Of a DNA stretch of 17,784 bases, positions 7,799-15,843 are shown piece by piece. Below the pieces are notes generated by a model. It was not told where the DNA came from. It was given only the letters and a program-made list of their open reading frames with translations, and did not search any database. This stretch comes from Ignavibacteriota bacterium. GTDB taxonomy: Bacteria > Bacteroidota > Ignavibacteria > Tepidaquicellales > Tepidaquicellaceae. Made by a program: the position numbers and the translations under genes. The stretch covers positions 1-17,784 of the forward strand of contig PNBM01000144.1 in NCBI GenBank assembly GCA_003135995.1, written 5' to 3'. Within the stretch, counting starts at the first letter, position 1, and the number at the start of each line of letters is the position of its first letter.

Positions 7799-9562
7799 TT
7801 ATACTGTCAGAAGTCCTTCGAGTTCTGCAAGTATTTGTTCATCTGTGAATCCTTTACCTGTAATTGCTGATGCCGGACACGCTGCGACGCATGTTCCGCA
7901 GCCCTTGCATAACATTTCATTGATATCGGAAATTTTCTTGTCTTCAAGGAACGAGATTGCAGTATACGGACAGAGGTTATTGCAGATTCTGCAACCGCTG
8001 CAAAATTCCTCTATCACATTTGCTTTAATAGGATCAACTGAAACTTCACCCAATGAAATCAAAGACAATATTCTTGCTGCTGCTGCCGATGCCTGTGCAA
8101 CAGAATCCGGAATATCTTTTGGTCCTTGAGCACAGCCGGCAATGAAAATTCCATCCGTCATAGTTGAAATCGGGTCTAATTTCGGATGACGTTCAAGGAA
8201 GAATTTATCAGGGCTTTGACTTATCGATAATATCTTTTTAATTTTTGCTGCATCCTGAGCAGGTTCGATTGCAGGACACAAGATAACCATATCAACAGGA
8301 ATTTCTCTGAACTTTCCTATTAATGTATCCTCACATTTTACGAGAAGATGCGGTTTATTTCCGTTATAACTCTCTTCGGTGATTTCCGCTACTTTACCTC
8401 TAATCATATTTACACCTTCGTCGAGCAATCTCTTATAAAATTCTTCGTAACCTTTTCCGAATGCACGCATATCGATGTAGAATTGATATACTTCCGCTTT
8501 GGTTCTGTCTTTTACGAGATGAGCGAATTTTAGTGCATACATGCAACACACACGCGAGCAATATTTTTTATAATTTTCATCTCTTGAACCAACGCAATGG
8601 ATAATGCCGACTGCTCTTGGTTCCGAGCCATCTTTACATTGTATTGTTCCGCCTGTTGGTCCGGTGGAGTTGAGCATAAATTCGAAGTCGAGAGAATTAT
8701 AAACATTGTCGAGTCTTCCATAACCATACTGTGGTATTTGCTGTGGGTCAAACAGGTTAAAGCCTGTTGTCACGAGAATCTGACCGACTTCGATATCTAC
8801 TTCTTCATCCTTCATTTCATAATTTATTGCTCCCGGTTCGCAAAATTCAGAACATATTCCGCATCCGCCTGTTTGCATTTTAATACAGGAATTTTTATCA
8901 ATCACAGGTACCCTGGGAACTGCCTGAAGAGTCGGAATATTAATGGCAGATTTCGGTCCGAGGTAGAAATCCTGTAATGCTCCTCTTTCGGTTTCAAGTG
9001 ATTTTATCTTGATATGACCTGTCGGACAAACATAGGCGCACGCACCGCAGGATATACAAGTTTCCGATTGTTCATTAAAAGGCAATACGACTTTTCTTTC
9101 AATTCCTATTCCCTCGAACGAAAGTACGCTTGCCTTAACGACATCCCTGCAAATATTCACGCAGTTACCGCACAGTATGCAGGCATTTTCGGACTCATCA
9201 CGTTCAAGACTAACGAACCGTGGTTTAGTAACTTCGAGTCTCTCTGCCATTTCTTTGACGACCGGTACATTAGGCCAGCGGGAATACATTAATTCCATCA
9301 AAATTTTTCGAATCCATTTTACCTTATCGGAATTTGTATTAACGGTAAGTCCTTCGCGTACAGGATAATTACAAGCCGTAACAATTCTGCTTCGCTTACC
9401 TCTTATTACTTCCACACTGCAAAGCCGGCAAACTCCGTACGGTTCCAATAAATCCGAGTAACACATACTCGGTATCCAAATACCTGCTGCTTCGGCAGCC
9501 TTTAATATAGTGGTATCTTCTGCTACTTCGATTTTTTTACCGTCAATGTTTACGGTAACCAT
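7799..9562 (-). CDS. Fusion of a HoxU/NuoG-like iron-sulfur module to the C-terminal half of HdrA
   Basis: Counted from the ATG at 9562, the 587-residue protein starts with a [2Fe-2S] domain (Cys34, 45, 48, 64) and two [4Fe-4S] sites (Cys128/131/134/138 and 169/172/175/179). From about residue 195 it is HdrA: the AINIPTLQAVP linker and second cluster of HdrA's inserted ferredoxin (Cys226, 234, 237, 241), the cysteines of the HdrA-specific cluster (Cys323, 335, 339, 340; pattern HCVGSR, YCSRVCC), the rest of the reductase-like fold with AGCAQGPKDIPDSVAQ, and a C-terminal two-cluster ferredoxin (Cys521/524/527/531, 552/555/558/562). HdrA's N-terminal domain and GxGxxG flavin motif are absent; they lie in the gene at 16206-17060. 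The His-Cys3 cluster usual in HoxU/NuoG is also missing. A GTG at 9580 is possible, but AAGGAG seven bases before 9562 favours the ATG. Confidence 0.9.
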   Translation of the reverse strand: MVTVNIDGKKIEVAEDTTILKAAEAAGIWIPSMCYSDLLEPYGVCRLCSVEVIRGKRSRIVTACNYPVREGLTVNTNSDKVKWIRKILMELMYSRWPNVPVVKEMAERLEVTKPRFVSLERDESENACILCGNCVNICRDVVKASVLSFEGIGIERKVVLPFNEQSETCISCGACAYVCPTGHIKIKSLETERGALQDFYLGPKSAINIPTLQAVPRVPVIDKNSCIKMQTGGCGICSEFCEPGAINYEMKDEEVDIEVGQILVTTGFNLFDPQQIPQYGYGRLDNVYNSLDFEFMLNSTGPTGGTIQCKDGSEPRAVGIIHCVGSRDENYKKYCSRVCCMYALKFAHLVKDRTKAEVYQFYIDMRAFGKGYEEFYKRLLDEGVNMIRGKVAEITEESYNGNKPHLLVKCEDTLIGKFREIPVDMVILCPAIEPAQDAAKIKKILSISQSPDKFFLERHPKLDPISTMTDGIFIAGCAQGPKDIPDSVAQASAAAARILSLISLGEVSVDPIKANVIEEFCSGCRICNNLCPYTAISFLEDKKISDINEMLCKGCGTCVAACPASAITGKGFTDEQILAELEGLLTV

Positions 9563-9569
9563 TCTTATA

Positions 9570-9575
9570 CTCCTT
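9570..9575 (-). promoter_or_regulatory. Shine-Dalgarno site fixing the start of the HoxU-HdrA fusion
   Basis: AAGGAG on the minus strand lies 7 bases upstream of ATG 9562. It would fall inside the coding region if GTG 9580 were used, so it argues for the shorter product. Equally strong sites precede nuoE (12352-12357), the [2Fe-2S] ferredoxin (11883-11889) and the RsbW-like gene (15847-15853). Confidence 0.75.
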
Positions 9576-9598
9576 TCCACAAAAGCGGATTAAAAATT

Positions 9599-11425
9599 TT
9601 ATTCAACTTTAATTGCTTTGAAATTACAGGCATCATAACATGCGCCGCATTTATGACACTTCATCTGGTCTATGTGATGAGCCTTTTTAGTTTCTCCAAA
9701 AATTGCAAAATCCGGACAGGATTTTTTACATAAATCGCATCCGTGTCCTACGGTTGCACAAATTTCTTCATCTATTGTATAAACGTTCAGCTGCCTGCAA
9801 GCTTTTGCAGGACATTTTTTTTCACGAACGTGAGTGAGATATTCATCTTTAAAATATTTCAATGATGTAAGTACCGGGTTTGGAGCAGAACCGCCGAGAG
9901 CGCAGAGTGAAGATTCGACCACCATGTATGAAAGGTCTTCAAGCAATTCAAGATCTTCTTCAGTTCCTTTTCCAACGGAAATATTTTCGAGTATATCATA
10001 CATTCTTTTTGTTCCTTCGCGGCAGGGGATACATTTTCCGCAGGATTCTTCCTGTGTAAAATTCAGAAAATATTTTGCCATATCAACTATGCAGTTATCT
10101 TCATCGGCAATAATCATTCCGCCGGAGCCCATCATCGAGCCGACTTTTGTCAGTTCATCGAAATCAACAGGCAGGTCGAGCATACTTTCGGGAATGAAGC
10201 CTCCCGATGGTCCGCCCGTTTGCACAGCTTTTATTTTTTTCCCGTCTTTTATTCCACCGCCTATGTCATAAATTATTTCACGAAGTGTAATTCCCATAGG
10301 CACTTCCACGAGACCCGTATTTACGACTTTTCCGGTGAGTGAAAATACTTTCGTACCTTTGCTGCCGCCCCACGGGTCATTTGTAACGTCACCCGTTCCG
10401 ATTTGCGTAAACCATTCGGCGCCCTTCTGAATTATTTGCGGGACGTTAGCCCAGGTTTCAACGTTGTTAAGGCAGGTTGGGAAATCGAACAAACCTTTTT
10501 CAACTGTGTGAACATATTTTGCTCTTGGTTCACCGGGCATGCCTTGTATTGAAGCCATCAATGCTGTTGATTCTCCACATACGAATGCACCTGCACCGCG
10601 AATAATTCTTATATCGAATTTAAAATCAGTTCCGAAAATATTTTCACCAAGCAAACCGTATTCTTTTGCCTGAGCAATAGCCTTCAGCAGTCTTTCAAGA
10701 GCAATTGGATATTCATTCCTGATATAGACATAGCCTTGTGTGGAGCCCATTCCATAGGCACCAATCAGCATACCTTCTATTACGGCGTGAGGATCGGATT
10801 CAATTATGCTTCTATCCATGAAAGCTCCCGGGTCTCCTTCGTCTGCATTGCATATAACAAATCTAACATCTCCGGGTACTTTTTTCATGGTTTCCCATTT
10901 TATACCTGTTGGGAATCCACCGCCTCCGCGTCCTCTTAGTCCGGATTTTTTAACTTCGTTAATAACCTGGTCGGGAGTCATTTCGGTAAGAGCTTTTGCG
11001 AGTCCCGAATAACCTCCGCGAGCAATATATTCCTCAATTTTTTCAGGGTCAATCAAACCTCTGTTTCTCAGAGCGATGAGCACCTGTTTCTTGAAGAAAT
11101 CTATATCACTCATCTTAGGAATAGGAGGTTCCTTTTCGCTCGGAATATACATAAACTTTTTAACGGGTCTTCCCTTGATTAAATGCTCTTCGACAAGGTA
11201 CGGAATATCGCTTGATTTCAGAAGCTGGTAGAAAATCCCATCGGGTTGAACTACCATAATAGGACCGACACCGCAAAAACCATTACAGCCTGTAGTTACG
11301 ACCGCTACTTCATCCTGCAACCCTTTCTTTTCAAGCTCCTTGATAAGAGTATCTTTTATTTTTATCGACTGGTTAGCCACACAACCAGTACCCGCACAAA
11401 CCATCAAATAAGTTCTGTAAGCCAT
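9599..11425 (-). CDS. nuoF: NADH-binding flavoprotein subunit, NuoF/HydB-like
   Basis: The 608-residue diaphorase subunit oxidises NAD(P)H or reduces NAD(P)+ at FMN. Domains in order: an N-terminal thioredoxin-like [2Fe-2S] domain (Cys10, Cys15, Cys47, Cys51), the FMN/NADH fold with the glycine loop GLRGRGGGGFPTG (162-174) and NADEGDPGAF (193-202), the [4Fe-4S] site SCGKCIPCREGT (Cys462/465/468, plus Cys508), and a C-terminal extension with CPAKAC (Cys538, Cys543) and two ferredoxin clusters (Cys556/563/566/570 and Cys590/593/596/600). This long form matches HydB of electron-bifurcating HydABC hydrogenases more than plain NuoF. It is flanked by NuoE and the HoxU-like fusion, as in Hyd operons. 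Start ATG 11425; no strong ribosome site. Confidence 0.95.
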   Translation of the reverse strand: MAYRTYLMVCAGTGCVANQSIKIKDTLIKELEKKGLQDEVAVVTTGCNGFCGVGPIMVVQPDGIFYQLLKSSDIPYLVEEHLIKGRPVKKFMYIPSEKEPPIPKMSDIDFFKKQVLIALRNRGLIDPEKIEEYIARGGYSGLAKALTEMTPDQVINEVKKSGLRGRGGGGFPTGIKWETMKKVPGDVRFVICNADEGDPGAFMDRSIIESDPHAVIEGMLIGAYGMGSTQGYVYIRNEYPIALERLLKAIAQAKEYGLLGENIFGTDFKFDIRIIRGAGAFVCGESTALMASIQGMPGEPRAKYVHTVEKGLFDFPTCLNNVETWANVPQIIQKGAEWFTQIGTGDVTNDPWGGSKGTKVFSLTGKVVNTGLVEVPMGITLREIIYDIGGGIKDGKKIKAVQTGGPSGGFIPESMLDLPVDFDELTKVGSMMGSGGMIIADEDNCIVDMAKYFLNFTQEESCGKCIPCREGTKRMYDILENISVGKGTEEDLELLEDLSYMVVESSLCALGGSAPNPVLTSLKYFKDEYLTHVREKKCPAKACRQLNVYTIDEEICATVGHGCDLCKKSCPDFAIFGETKKAHHIDQMKCHKCGACYDACNFKAIKVE

Positions 11426-11487
11426 TATATGTTAATTATGAATTAAAAATTTTATTTTTAAAATAATCAAAAACATTTTTATAAATC

Positions 11488-11874
11488 CTAAGCAGTCTTT
11501 TCACTTCCTAAAGCAAGAGCATATTCTTTAACCAATTCATTTTTTAAAATATGTGAATCGAATATTTTTTTAATTTTTGCCGGAGTCATATCTATATACT
11601 TAACGGGAGCAGGTTCATTTGCCATTTCGACTGTAATCATGGGCTCCTTGCTGCACAGCCCCGCGCATCCTGAATTTGTAACAATAACATCCATGAGTTT
11701 TCTTTCTTCAATTTCCTTCATTACAGAAGATAAGATATCCCTTGCGCCTGCAGCAATTCCGCAAGTGCCCATATGCACGGTTATTTTTGCTTTACAAGTA
11801 CCCAACCGGAAGTTCAATGTTCGTTTTGTATCTTCACGAATTTTTTCGAGGTCAGCGATTGTAATCTTTGGCAT
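11488..11874 (-). CDS. Thioredoxin-like [2Fe-2S] ferredoxin
   Basis: The 128-residue small iron-sulfur protein has cysteines at 27, 38 (MGTCGIAAGA), 70 and 74 (SGCAGLCSKEP), the pattern of thioredoxin-like [2Fe-2S] ferredoxins encoded between nuoE and nuoF homologues in HydABC-type operons. It probably shuttles electrons within, or stabilises, the diaphorase module. A strong Shine-Dalgarno (AAGGAGG, 11883-11889) overlaps the nuoE stop codon, implying translational coupling. Confidence 0.88.
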   Translation of the reverse strand: MPKITIADLEKIREDTKRTLNFRLGTCKAKITVHMGTCGIAAGARDILSSVMKEIEERKLMDVIVTNSGCAGLCSKEPMITVEMANEPAPVKYIDMTPAKIKKIFDSHILKNELVKEYALALGSEKTA

Positions 11875-11887
11875 TTTTATTTCCTCC

Positions 11888-12346
11888 TTACTTCTTATAT
11901 TTTTTTAAAATGTTTGGAACTTTGTTCGGTGGAAGTTTTCCGTGGAGGTCTTTCCCGATTGTCACGACGGGAGCGAGTCCACAGCAACCCAGGCATCTTA
12001 CACTTTCCAAACTGAAATTTTTGTCTTCCGTCGGTTCCCCGCCCGATTTAATATTCAGTTCCCTCTCGAATTTTTCGAGGAGCTTGGTAGCACCTTGAAC
12101 GTGGCATGCTGTTCCCGTACACACACTAATCGGATGTTTACCTTTTGGTCTAAGGCTGAATGCTTTGTAGAAAGTTGCCAGGTTATAAACGATGCTTAGC
12201 GGAACATTCATACTTTTTGATATGTAACCCAAAGATTCCTTAGGCAAATAGTAGTAATAATTTTGAACATCAAGCATTACTCCTATAAGTGAACTCTGGT
12301 CCTTGGGATGTTTAGCTATAAATTGATCAATTACTTCCGATACCAT
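11888..12346 (-). CDS. nuoE: NuoE/HydC-like [2Fe-2S] subunit
   Basis: The 152-residue partner of NuoF/HydB. It has the helical N-terminal domain with QNYYYYLP and NVPLSIVYNLATFY, then a thioredoxin-like [2Fe-2S] domain with Cys76, Cys81 (CTGTAC) and Cys118, Cys122 (CLGCCGLAP). Length is typical for the family. It passes electrons to or from the FMN subunit. A Shine-Dalgarno (AAGGAG, 12352-12357) lies just before the ATG and abuts the stop of the upstream GHKL ATPase gene. Confidence 0.95.
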   Translation of the reverse strand: MVSEVIDQFIAKHPKDQSSLIGVMLDVQNYYYYLPKESLGYISKSMNVPLSIVYNLATFYKAFSLRPKGKHPISVCTGTACHVQGATKLLEKFERELNIKSGGEPTEDKNFSLESVRCLGCCGLAPVVTIGKDLHGKLPPNKVPNILKKYKK

Positions 12347-12358
12347 TTTTACTCCTTA

Positions 12359-12895
12359 TTATAATTCTGATAATTTATGGGAAATTATATTTTTAATTCC
12401 GTTTAAAATTTTCACTTCTTTTAAACTACCTATATTTAACTGTCTTTTTAAATCTTTTGTATTAAATTCAAAAACATTTGAATTTTTTATATGCCTGTAA
12501 AATAATTCCGTTTTATCCGAAAATAGCATTAATGATATTAATGTCTCCGCCATATTCCCTAGCGGTTTTCTGTCTATATGACTGTACTTTAAGACAGCCC
12601 AGACTTTTGTTCCTTTTCCGGGTTCAGAATTTACGGTTAAACTTCCATCTGCTTCATTCGCAGATTCCAGCAAAAGCGGAATTCCAAGTCCGACATTTCT
12701 TGTTTTCCTGCTTGTAAAGAACGGGTCTGTCAATTTTGTCACTGTTTCTCTATCCATTCCTTTTCCATCATCATTTATTTCGAGTATCAGTTTATCATTT
12801 TCGACATTTTCATCAACGATAATCTCAATATTTTTTGCACCTGCATTAATACTATTTTCAGCTATGTCAAGAATATGTAAAGATAAATCATTCAT
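12359..12895 (-). CDS. Stand-alone GHKL (histidine-kinase-type) ATPase domain protein
   Basis: Residues 1-105 of the 178-residue protein form a HATPase_c domain: N-box with DIAENSINAGAK (10-21), G1 DDGKGM (42-47), DPFFTSRKTRNVGLGIP (58-73) and G3 GKGTKVW (93-99). There is no HisKA dimerisation domain and no phospho-acceptor His. The remaining 70 residues are an uncharacterised, Lys/Asn-rich tail. Such genes recur beside HydC/NuoE in HydABC operons, where a regulatory or signalling role is suspected but not established. It is packed one base from the PHP gene upstream. Confidence 0.85.
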   Translation of the reverse strand: MNDLSLHILDIAENSINAGAKNIEIIVDENVENDKLILEINDDGKGMDRETVTKLTDPFFTSRKTRNVGLGIPLLLESANEADGSLTVNSEPGKGTKVWAVLKYSHIDRKPLGNMAETLISLMLFSDKTELFYRHIKNSNVFEFNTKDLKRQLNIGSLKEVKILNGIKNIISHKLSEL

Positions 12896-12896
12896 T

Positions 12897-13625
12897 CTAA
12901 ACAGAAGAATATTCTTTTATGTATTTTAAAAAACTTTCAAAATTATTTTCTTTTCCAGCAAATTTCGTGAATGCATTTCCAATTGTATTTAATGAATGCG
13001 AATCAGAACCTTTCACAAATTTATATTTATCACTATAGCCTTCATAAATGCTGACTGCTTCTTCATATTGCATATTCGGCGAAATCTCCAGTGCATCGAA
13101 CTTACAATTAAACGGAATTGAACCAAGCTGACTTAATACCGAAAAACTTTGCCTGTCTATGTGTGCCGCGATTGCAATTCCATTGTTCTTATGAATCAAA
13201 TCAATAATCTCTTCAATGCTCAAATCAACGGCGCTAAACAAAGACTTTCTGTAAAAGCCGTCTATTTCATCCAATTCGTTTGCAATAATTTGCTCATCAA
13301 TTTCTTTTTCAAAATATGCATCAGGAAGATATTTATCAGTCGTTTCCAACATACGACCGGCATCTGTTAAATTTTCAAAGAGCGATAAAACGTGTGCTTC
13401 TTCTCTTGTTGTTATTTCCATTCCGGGATAAACCCTTAAACTTTCAAATTTTTCTGCAGCTTTAATTGCTGCTACTGCATTTGCAATTGAATTATGGTCC
13501 GTTATAAAAATCAAATTCAATCCTACTTCAAATGCCCGTTCGACAACCCTTTTAGGGGACTGAGTCAAGTCTGCACAGGGTGATAAACACGTATGTAAAT
13601 GAACGTCAGCATTTATAGATTTCAT
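12897..13625 (-). CDS. PHP-domain metal-dependent phosphoesterase
   Basis: The 242-residue single-domain protein carries the PHP metal-ligand set: DVHLH (His9, His11), ITDHNS (Asp43, His44), Glu70 (PGMEI), His78 (EEAHVL), His155 (AAHIDR), and Asp208 with His210 (GSDSH). All look intact, so it is probably an active phosphoesterase or nuclease-like enzyme; the substrate is unknown. It resembles the PHP proteins found within hydrogenase (HydABC-type) operons. Gaps of 1 and 3 bases to its neighbours indicate tight co-translation. Confidence 0.88.
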   Translation of the reverse strand: MKSINADVHLHTCLSPCADLTQSPKRVVERAFEVGLNLIFITDHNSIANAVAAIKAAEKFESLRVYPGMEITTREEAHVLSLFENLTDAGRMLETTDKYLPDAYFEKEIDEQIIANELDEIDGFYRKSLFSAVDLSIEEIIDLIHKNNGIAIAAHIDRQSFSVLSQLGSIPFNCKFDALEISPNMQYEEAVSIYEGYSDKYKFVKGSDSHSLNTIGNAFTKFAGKENNFESFLKYIKEYSSV

Positions 13626-13628
13626 TTC

Positions 13629-13958
13629 TTAAGTCACTCCCAAACCATAAATCATACCGCTCATTTGAAAAGCTGTTTTGTCCGTTCTAAGTATTGTAAT
13701 ATTCTCGCTTTTTGCTTTTTCGAGAACTTCGTCTTCGATTTTTCTATTCATCACTATGATTATTGCTGATAATTCTTTTAAACTTGCAACTGCTACTATA
13801 TTCAAATGTGTCTGCATTGTTATCCAGACATAATTTTTATTTGTATTTGCTATGACATCACTCAGCAAATCGCCGGAGTAACCGCCTGAGACTTCTTTAT
13901 CATTCAGGTCGGTTAAAACTTCTAATTCGAACTTTTTTATTAAATTTTGTAATGTCAT
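13629..13958 (-). CDS. DRTGG-domain protein, first copy (downstream)
   Basis: The 109-residue protein resembles the DRTGG ligand-sensing domain found in HprK-type and phosphotransacetylase-associated proteins, without any kinase domain. Visible features are the SGGYSGDLLSDVIA stretch (24-37), repeated beta strands and the end TDKTAFQMSGMIYGLGV. It is probably a small regulatory sensor. A second homologue lies at 15797-16204 in the same operon. It has no Walker motif, so annotation as a serine kinase would be misleading. Confidence 0.8.
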   Translation of the reverse strand: MTLQNLIKKFELEVLTDLNDKEVSGGYSGDLLSDVIANTNKNYVWITMQTHLNIVAVASLKELSAIIIVMNRKIEDEVLEKAKSENITILRTDKTAFQMSGMIYGLGVT

Positions 13959-13977
13959 TTTTTAGTTTATATTCAAA

Positions 13978-14087
13978 GAGCCTTTTGTTTCGTCTGGATT
14001 CCAGCTTCCGCTGGAATGACAAAGTGCTTAAAGAGCCTTGTGTTTTGTCTGGATTCCAGCGTTCGCTGGAATGACAATGCACCAAAA
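13978..14087. repeat. Two tandem 55-bp repeats with hairpin (ATTCCAGC/GCTGGAAT)
   Basis: Copies at 13978-14032 and 14033-14087 both begin GAGCC and contain TCTGGATTCCAGC, a 4-base loop, then GCTGGAATGACAA. The stems are 13998-14005/14010-14017 and 14053-14060/14065-14072. In copy 2 the loop changes to GTTC, which extends the stem by one pair. The sequence resembles the widespread GGATTCC...GGAATGACA intergenic palindromes. It fills most of the 140-bp gap between the [FeFe]-like gene and the DRTGG gene. A minus-strand open frame across it is an artefact of the repeat. Confidence 0.85.
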
Positions 14088-14098
14088 GAATGACAAGA

Positions 14099-15415
14099 CT
14101 ATTCACTTTGTGTTCCGAATTCAATATTACTAATTCGCTGTTTTAACATTTCGTTTTCTTTCACAATACAATCCAGCATTTTTACTTCACCGTTTACACA
14201 ATCTTCTGCAAAAGTTTCGCAGGTTGGTGACCCGCACGCACCGCAATTTGTTTTTGGAAGTCCTGCAAATATTTTTTTCTTTTCCATCATTTTATGCAGT
14301 GCACTTTTTATATCGTTATTTTCTTTTTCACCGGGAATATGTTCGAATATGTTTTCGTTAATCAATTTATCATTAGTGTAATCATCTTTTTTTCCAACCG
14401 GAATTCTTGTTTCGCCAAAATGATTAATCAGGTTCAACAAATTTGTTCTGGCTATGTAAACATTTTCTACAGTCATCGGACCGCCCAGGCAGCTTTCAGG
14501 GCAAGCGTGCATTTCGACGAAATTTACATTGTTCAATTTACCTTTTTCAATTTCATCGAGAATAAAAAGAACATTATTTATGCCTGCAACCGTTATACAA
14601 TTATCATTATCCATCATAAATTCGAGTCCGCCTGTTCTCGCGAAGTTAAGCCCAAAGCCGCTTATGTCAAAATATTCAATTTCATCCGCATGACTTCCTT
14701 TAATGTGATGTATAGCCGTGAACAAAGTATTATAAATTTCGGAAATCGGAATAGCGCCATCGAAACTTGATGAATAATCTTCAGACTTTTGAGCAATGAA
14801 AATCATTTTCGACGGACAGGGCGTGATATAAATCACACCAATTTCATCTTCTTGAATTTTCAACCTTGCTGAAATATCCTTTCTTGCTACACGGGCGGCA
14901 AGTTCAAACGGCGACATCACAGGTACAAGATTTTCAATCAGCTCCGGATATCTTACCTGTATCAGTTTAACACAGGTAGGGCAGAAGGAGGATATCAAAG
15001 GTTTTCTTCCTGTGTTTTCTTTAATATATTTTCCCGTCGCTTTAATAACAGAAACGCACGCCCTTGAAATATCTACTACTTCATCAAACCCGGTTTTTTT
15101 CAAAGAACTTAATATCGTTCTCGGTCTAACATTTCTATCGAACTGCGTATAAAGAGCCAGAGACGGTATTGCAACTGTAAATTCAAATTTAGAAAAATCA
15201 TTAAACGTATTAGTCAGAGGTACAATCGCTCCAAGCTTGCAAACTTTAACGCATTCACCGCAGTCTATGCATTTATCTTCGAGCATTTTAGCTTTTCCGT
15301 CCCTTATTCTTATAGCCTCGACCGGACAAGCTTTCAGGCAAACCATATCTCCGTTGCATTTTGAAGGCTCGAAATAAATTGAATGACTATTTGTTTCTGA
15401 AATTCTTTCGTTCAA
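14099..15415 (-). CDS. [FeFe]-hydrogenase-like iron-sulfur protein, probably sensory (HydS-like)
   Basis: Domains of the 438-residue protein: an N-terminal two-cluster ferredoxin (Cys20, 26, 30, then Cys49/52/55/59), a hydrogenase H-domain (about 78-335), and a C-terminal Fe-S domain with CGACGSPTC (Cys391, 394, 399) and Cys416. The four H-cluster cysteines appear kept: Cys145 (SSFCPTC), Cys200 (TPCPSK), and Cys305 and Cys309 (ACPESCLGG). The proton-transfer residues of catalytic enzymes are not: the Cys before the P1 ligand is Phe144, and the P2 Glu position is Phe206. The first ferredoxin site has Asp where its second Cys would be (residue 23). This fits the putative sensory [FeFe] groups or a cofactor-free relative. 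The TTG start overlaps the RsbW-like stop as TTGA, so translation is coupled. Confidence 0.85.
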   Translation of the reverse strand: MNERISETNSHSIYFEPSKCNGDMVCLKACPVEAIRIRDGKAKMLEDKCIDCGECVKVCKLGAIVPLTNTFNDFSKFEFTVAIPSLALYTQFDRNVRPRTILSSLKKTGFDEVVDISRACVSVIKATGKYIKENTGRKPLISSFCPTCVKLIQVRYPELIENLVPVMSPFELAARVARKDISARLKIQEDEIGVIYITPCPSKMIFIAQKSEDYSSSFDGAIPISEIYNTLFTAIHHIKGSHADEIEYFDISGFGLNFARTGGLEFMMDNDNCITVAGINNVLFILDEIEKGKLNNVNFVEMHACPESCLGGPMTVENVYIARTNLLNLINHFGETRIPVGKKDDYTNDKLINENIFEHIPGEKENNDIKSALHKMMEKKKIFAGLPKTNCGACGSPTCETFAEDCVNGEVKMLDCIVKENEMLKQRISNIEFGTQSE

Positions 15416-15843
15416 TTTAAATGAATTTTAAAAAATAATTTTGTACCTTTTGAAACTTCTGAATTAATTTTAAAATCGTCCGAGTTCTTCAGGATATTCG
15501 GTAACCCGAGACCCGCACCAAATCCCATTTCTCTGATTTCGGGTGTTGCTGTCGAATAACCTTCCTGCATAGCCAGCTCTATATTTTCTATACCCGGTCC
15601 CTCATCTTCCAAAGTAATTATTACATCATCGAATGTAATTGTAAAATCGAGTGTCCCAAGGTCAGCATACATTATCACATTCATTTCAGCCTCATAACAG
15701 CAAATAGATACTTTATAAACGACTTCAGGTTTCACACCGAGTTCTTTAAGTATCCGTTTTATCTGAACCGATACAGAGCCTCCATTGACAAAGTCTCTAC
15801 CTCTTATCTGGAATGACTGATTGTAAAGTATCTCTTCCTCCAT
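15412..15843 (-). CDS. RsbW-like anti-sigma/GHKL ATPase
   Basis: The 143-residue protein is a single HATPase_c domain of the anti-sigma factor serine kinase type: N-box around CCYEAEMNVIMYA (48-60), G1 DEGPGI (80-85), the lid/G2 stretch MGFGAGLGLPN (106-116) and G3 SKGTKLFF (131-138). RsbW family proteins bind or phosphorylate partner switches; no STAS antagonist or sigma factor gene is seen here. A strong Shine-Dalgarno (AAGGAGG, 15847-15853) precedes the ATG. The first 47 bases overlap the end of the DRTGG gene and the stop overlaps the next start, so it is locked between its neighbours. Confidence 0.87.
   Translation of the reverse strand: MEEEILYNQSFQIRGRDFVNGGSVSVQIKRILKELGVKPEVVYKVSICCYEAEMNVIMYADLGTLDFTITFDDVIITLEDEGPGIENIELAMQEGYSTATPEIREMGFGAGLGLPNILKNSDDFKINSEVSKGTKLFFKIHLN

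Noticed and set aside
8597..8977. Plus-strand open frames antisense to the hydrogenase operon (for example here and at 9834-10271)
   Set aside because: They are shadows of well-supported minus-strand genes and have no recognisable motifs.
13900..14124. 74-residue minus-strand open frame over the 55-bp repeats
   Set aside because: It is a translation of the palindromic repeat itself (SFQRKLESR-like text) and overlaps the ends of two real genes.
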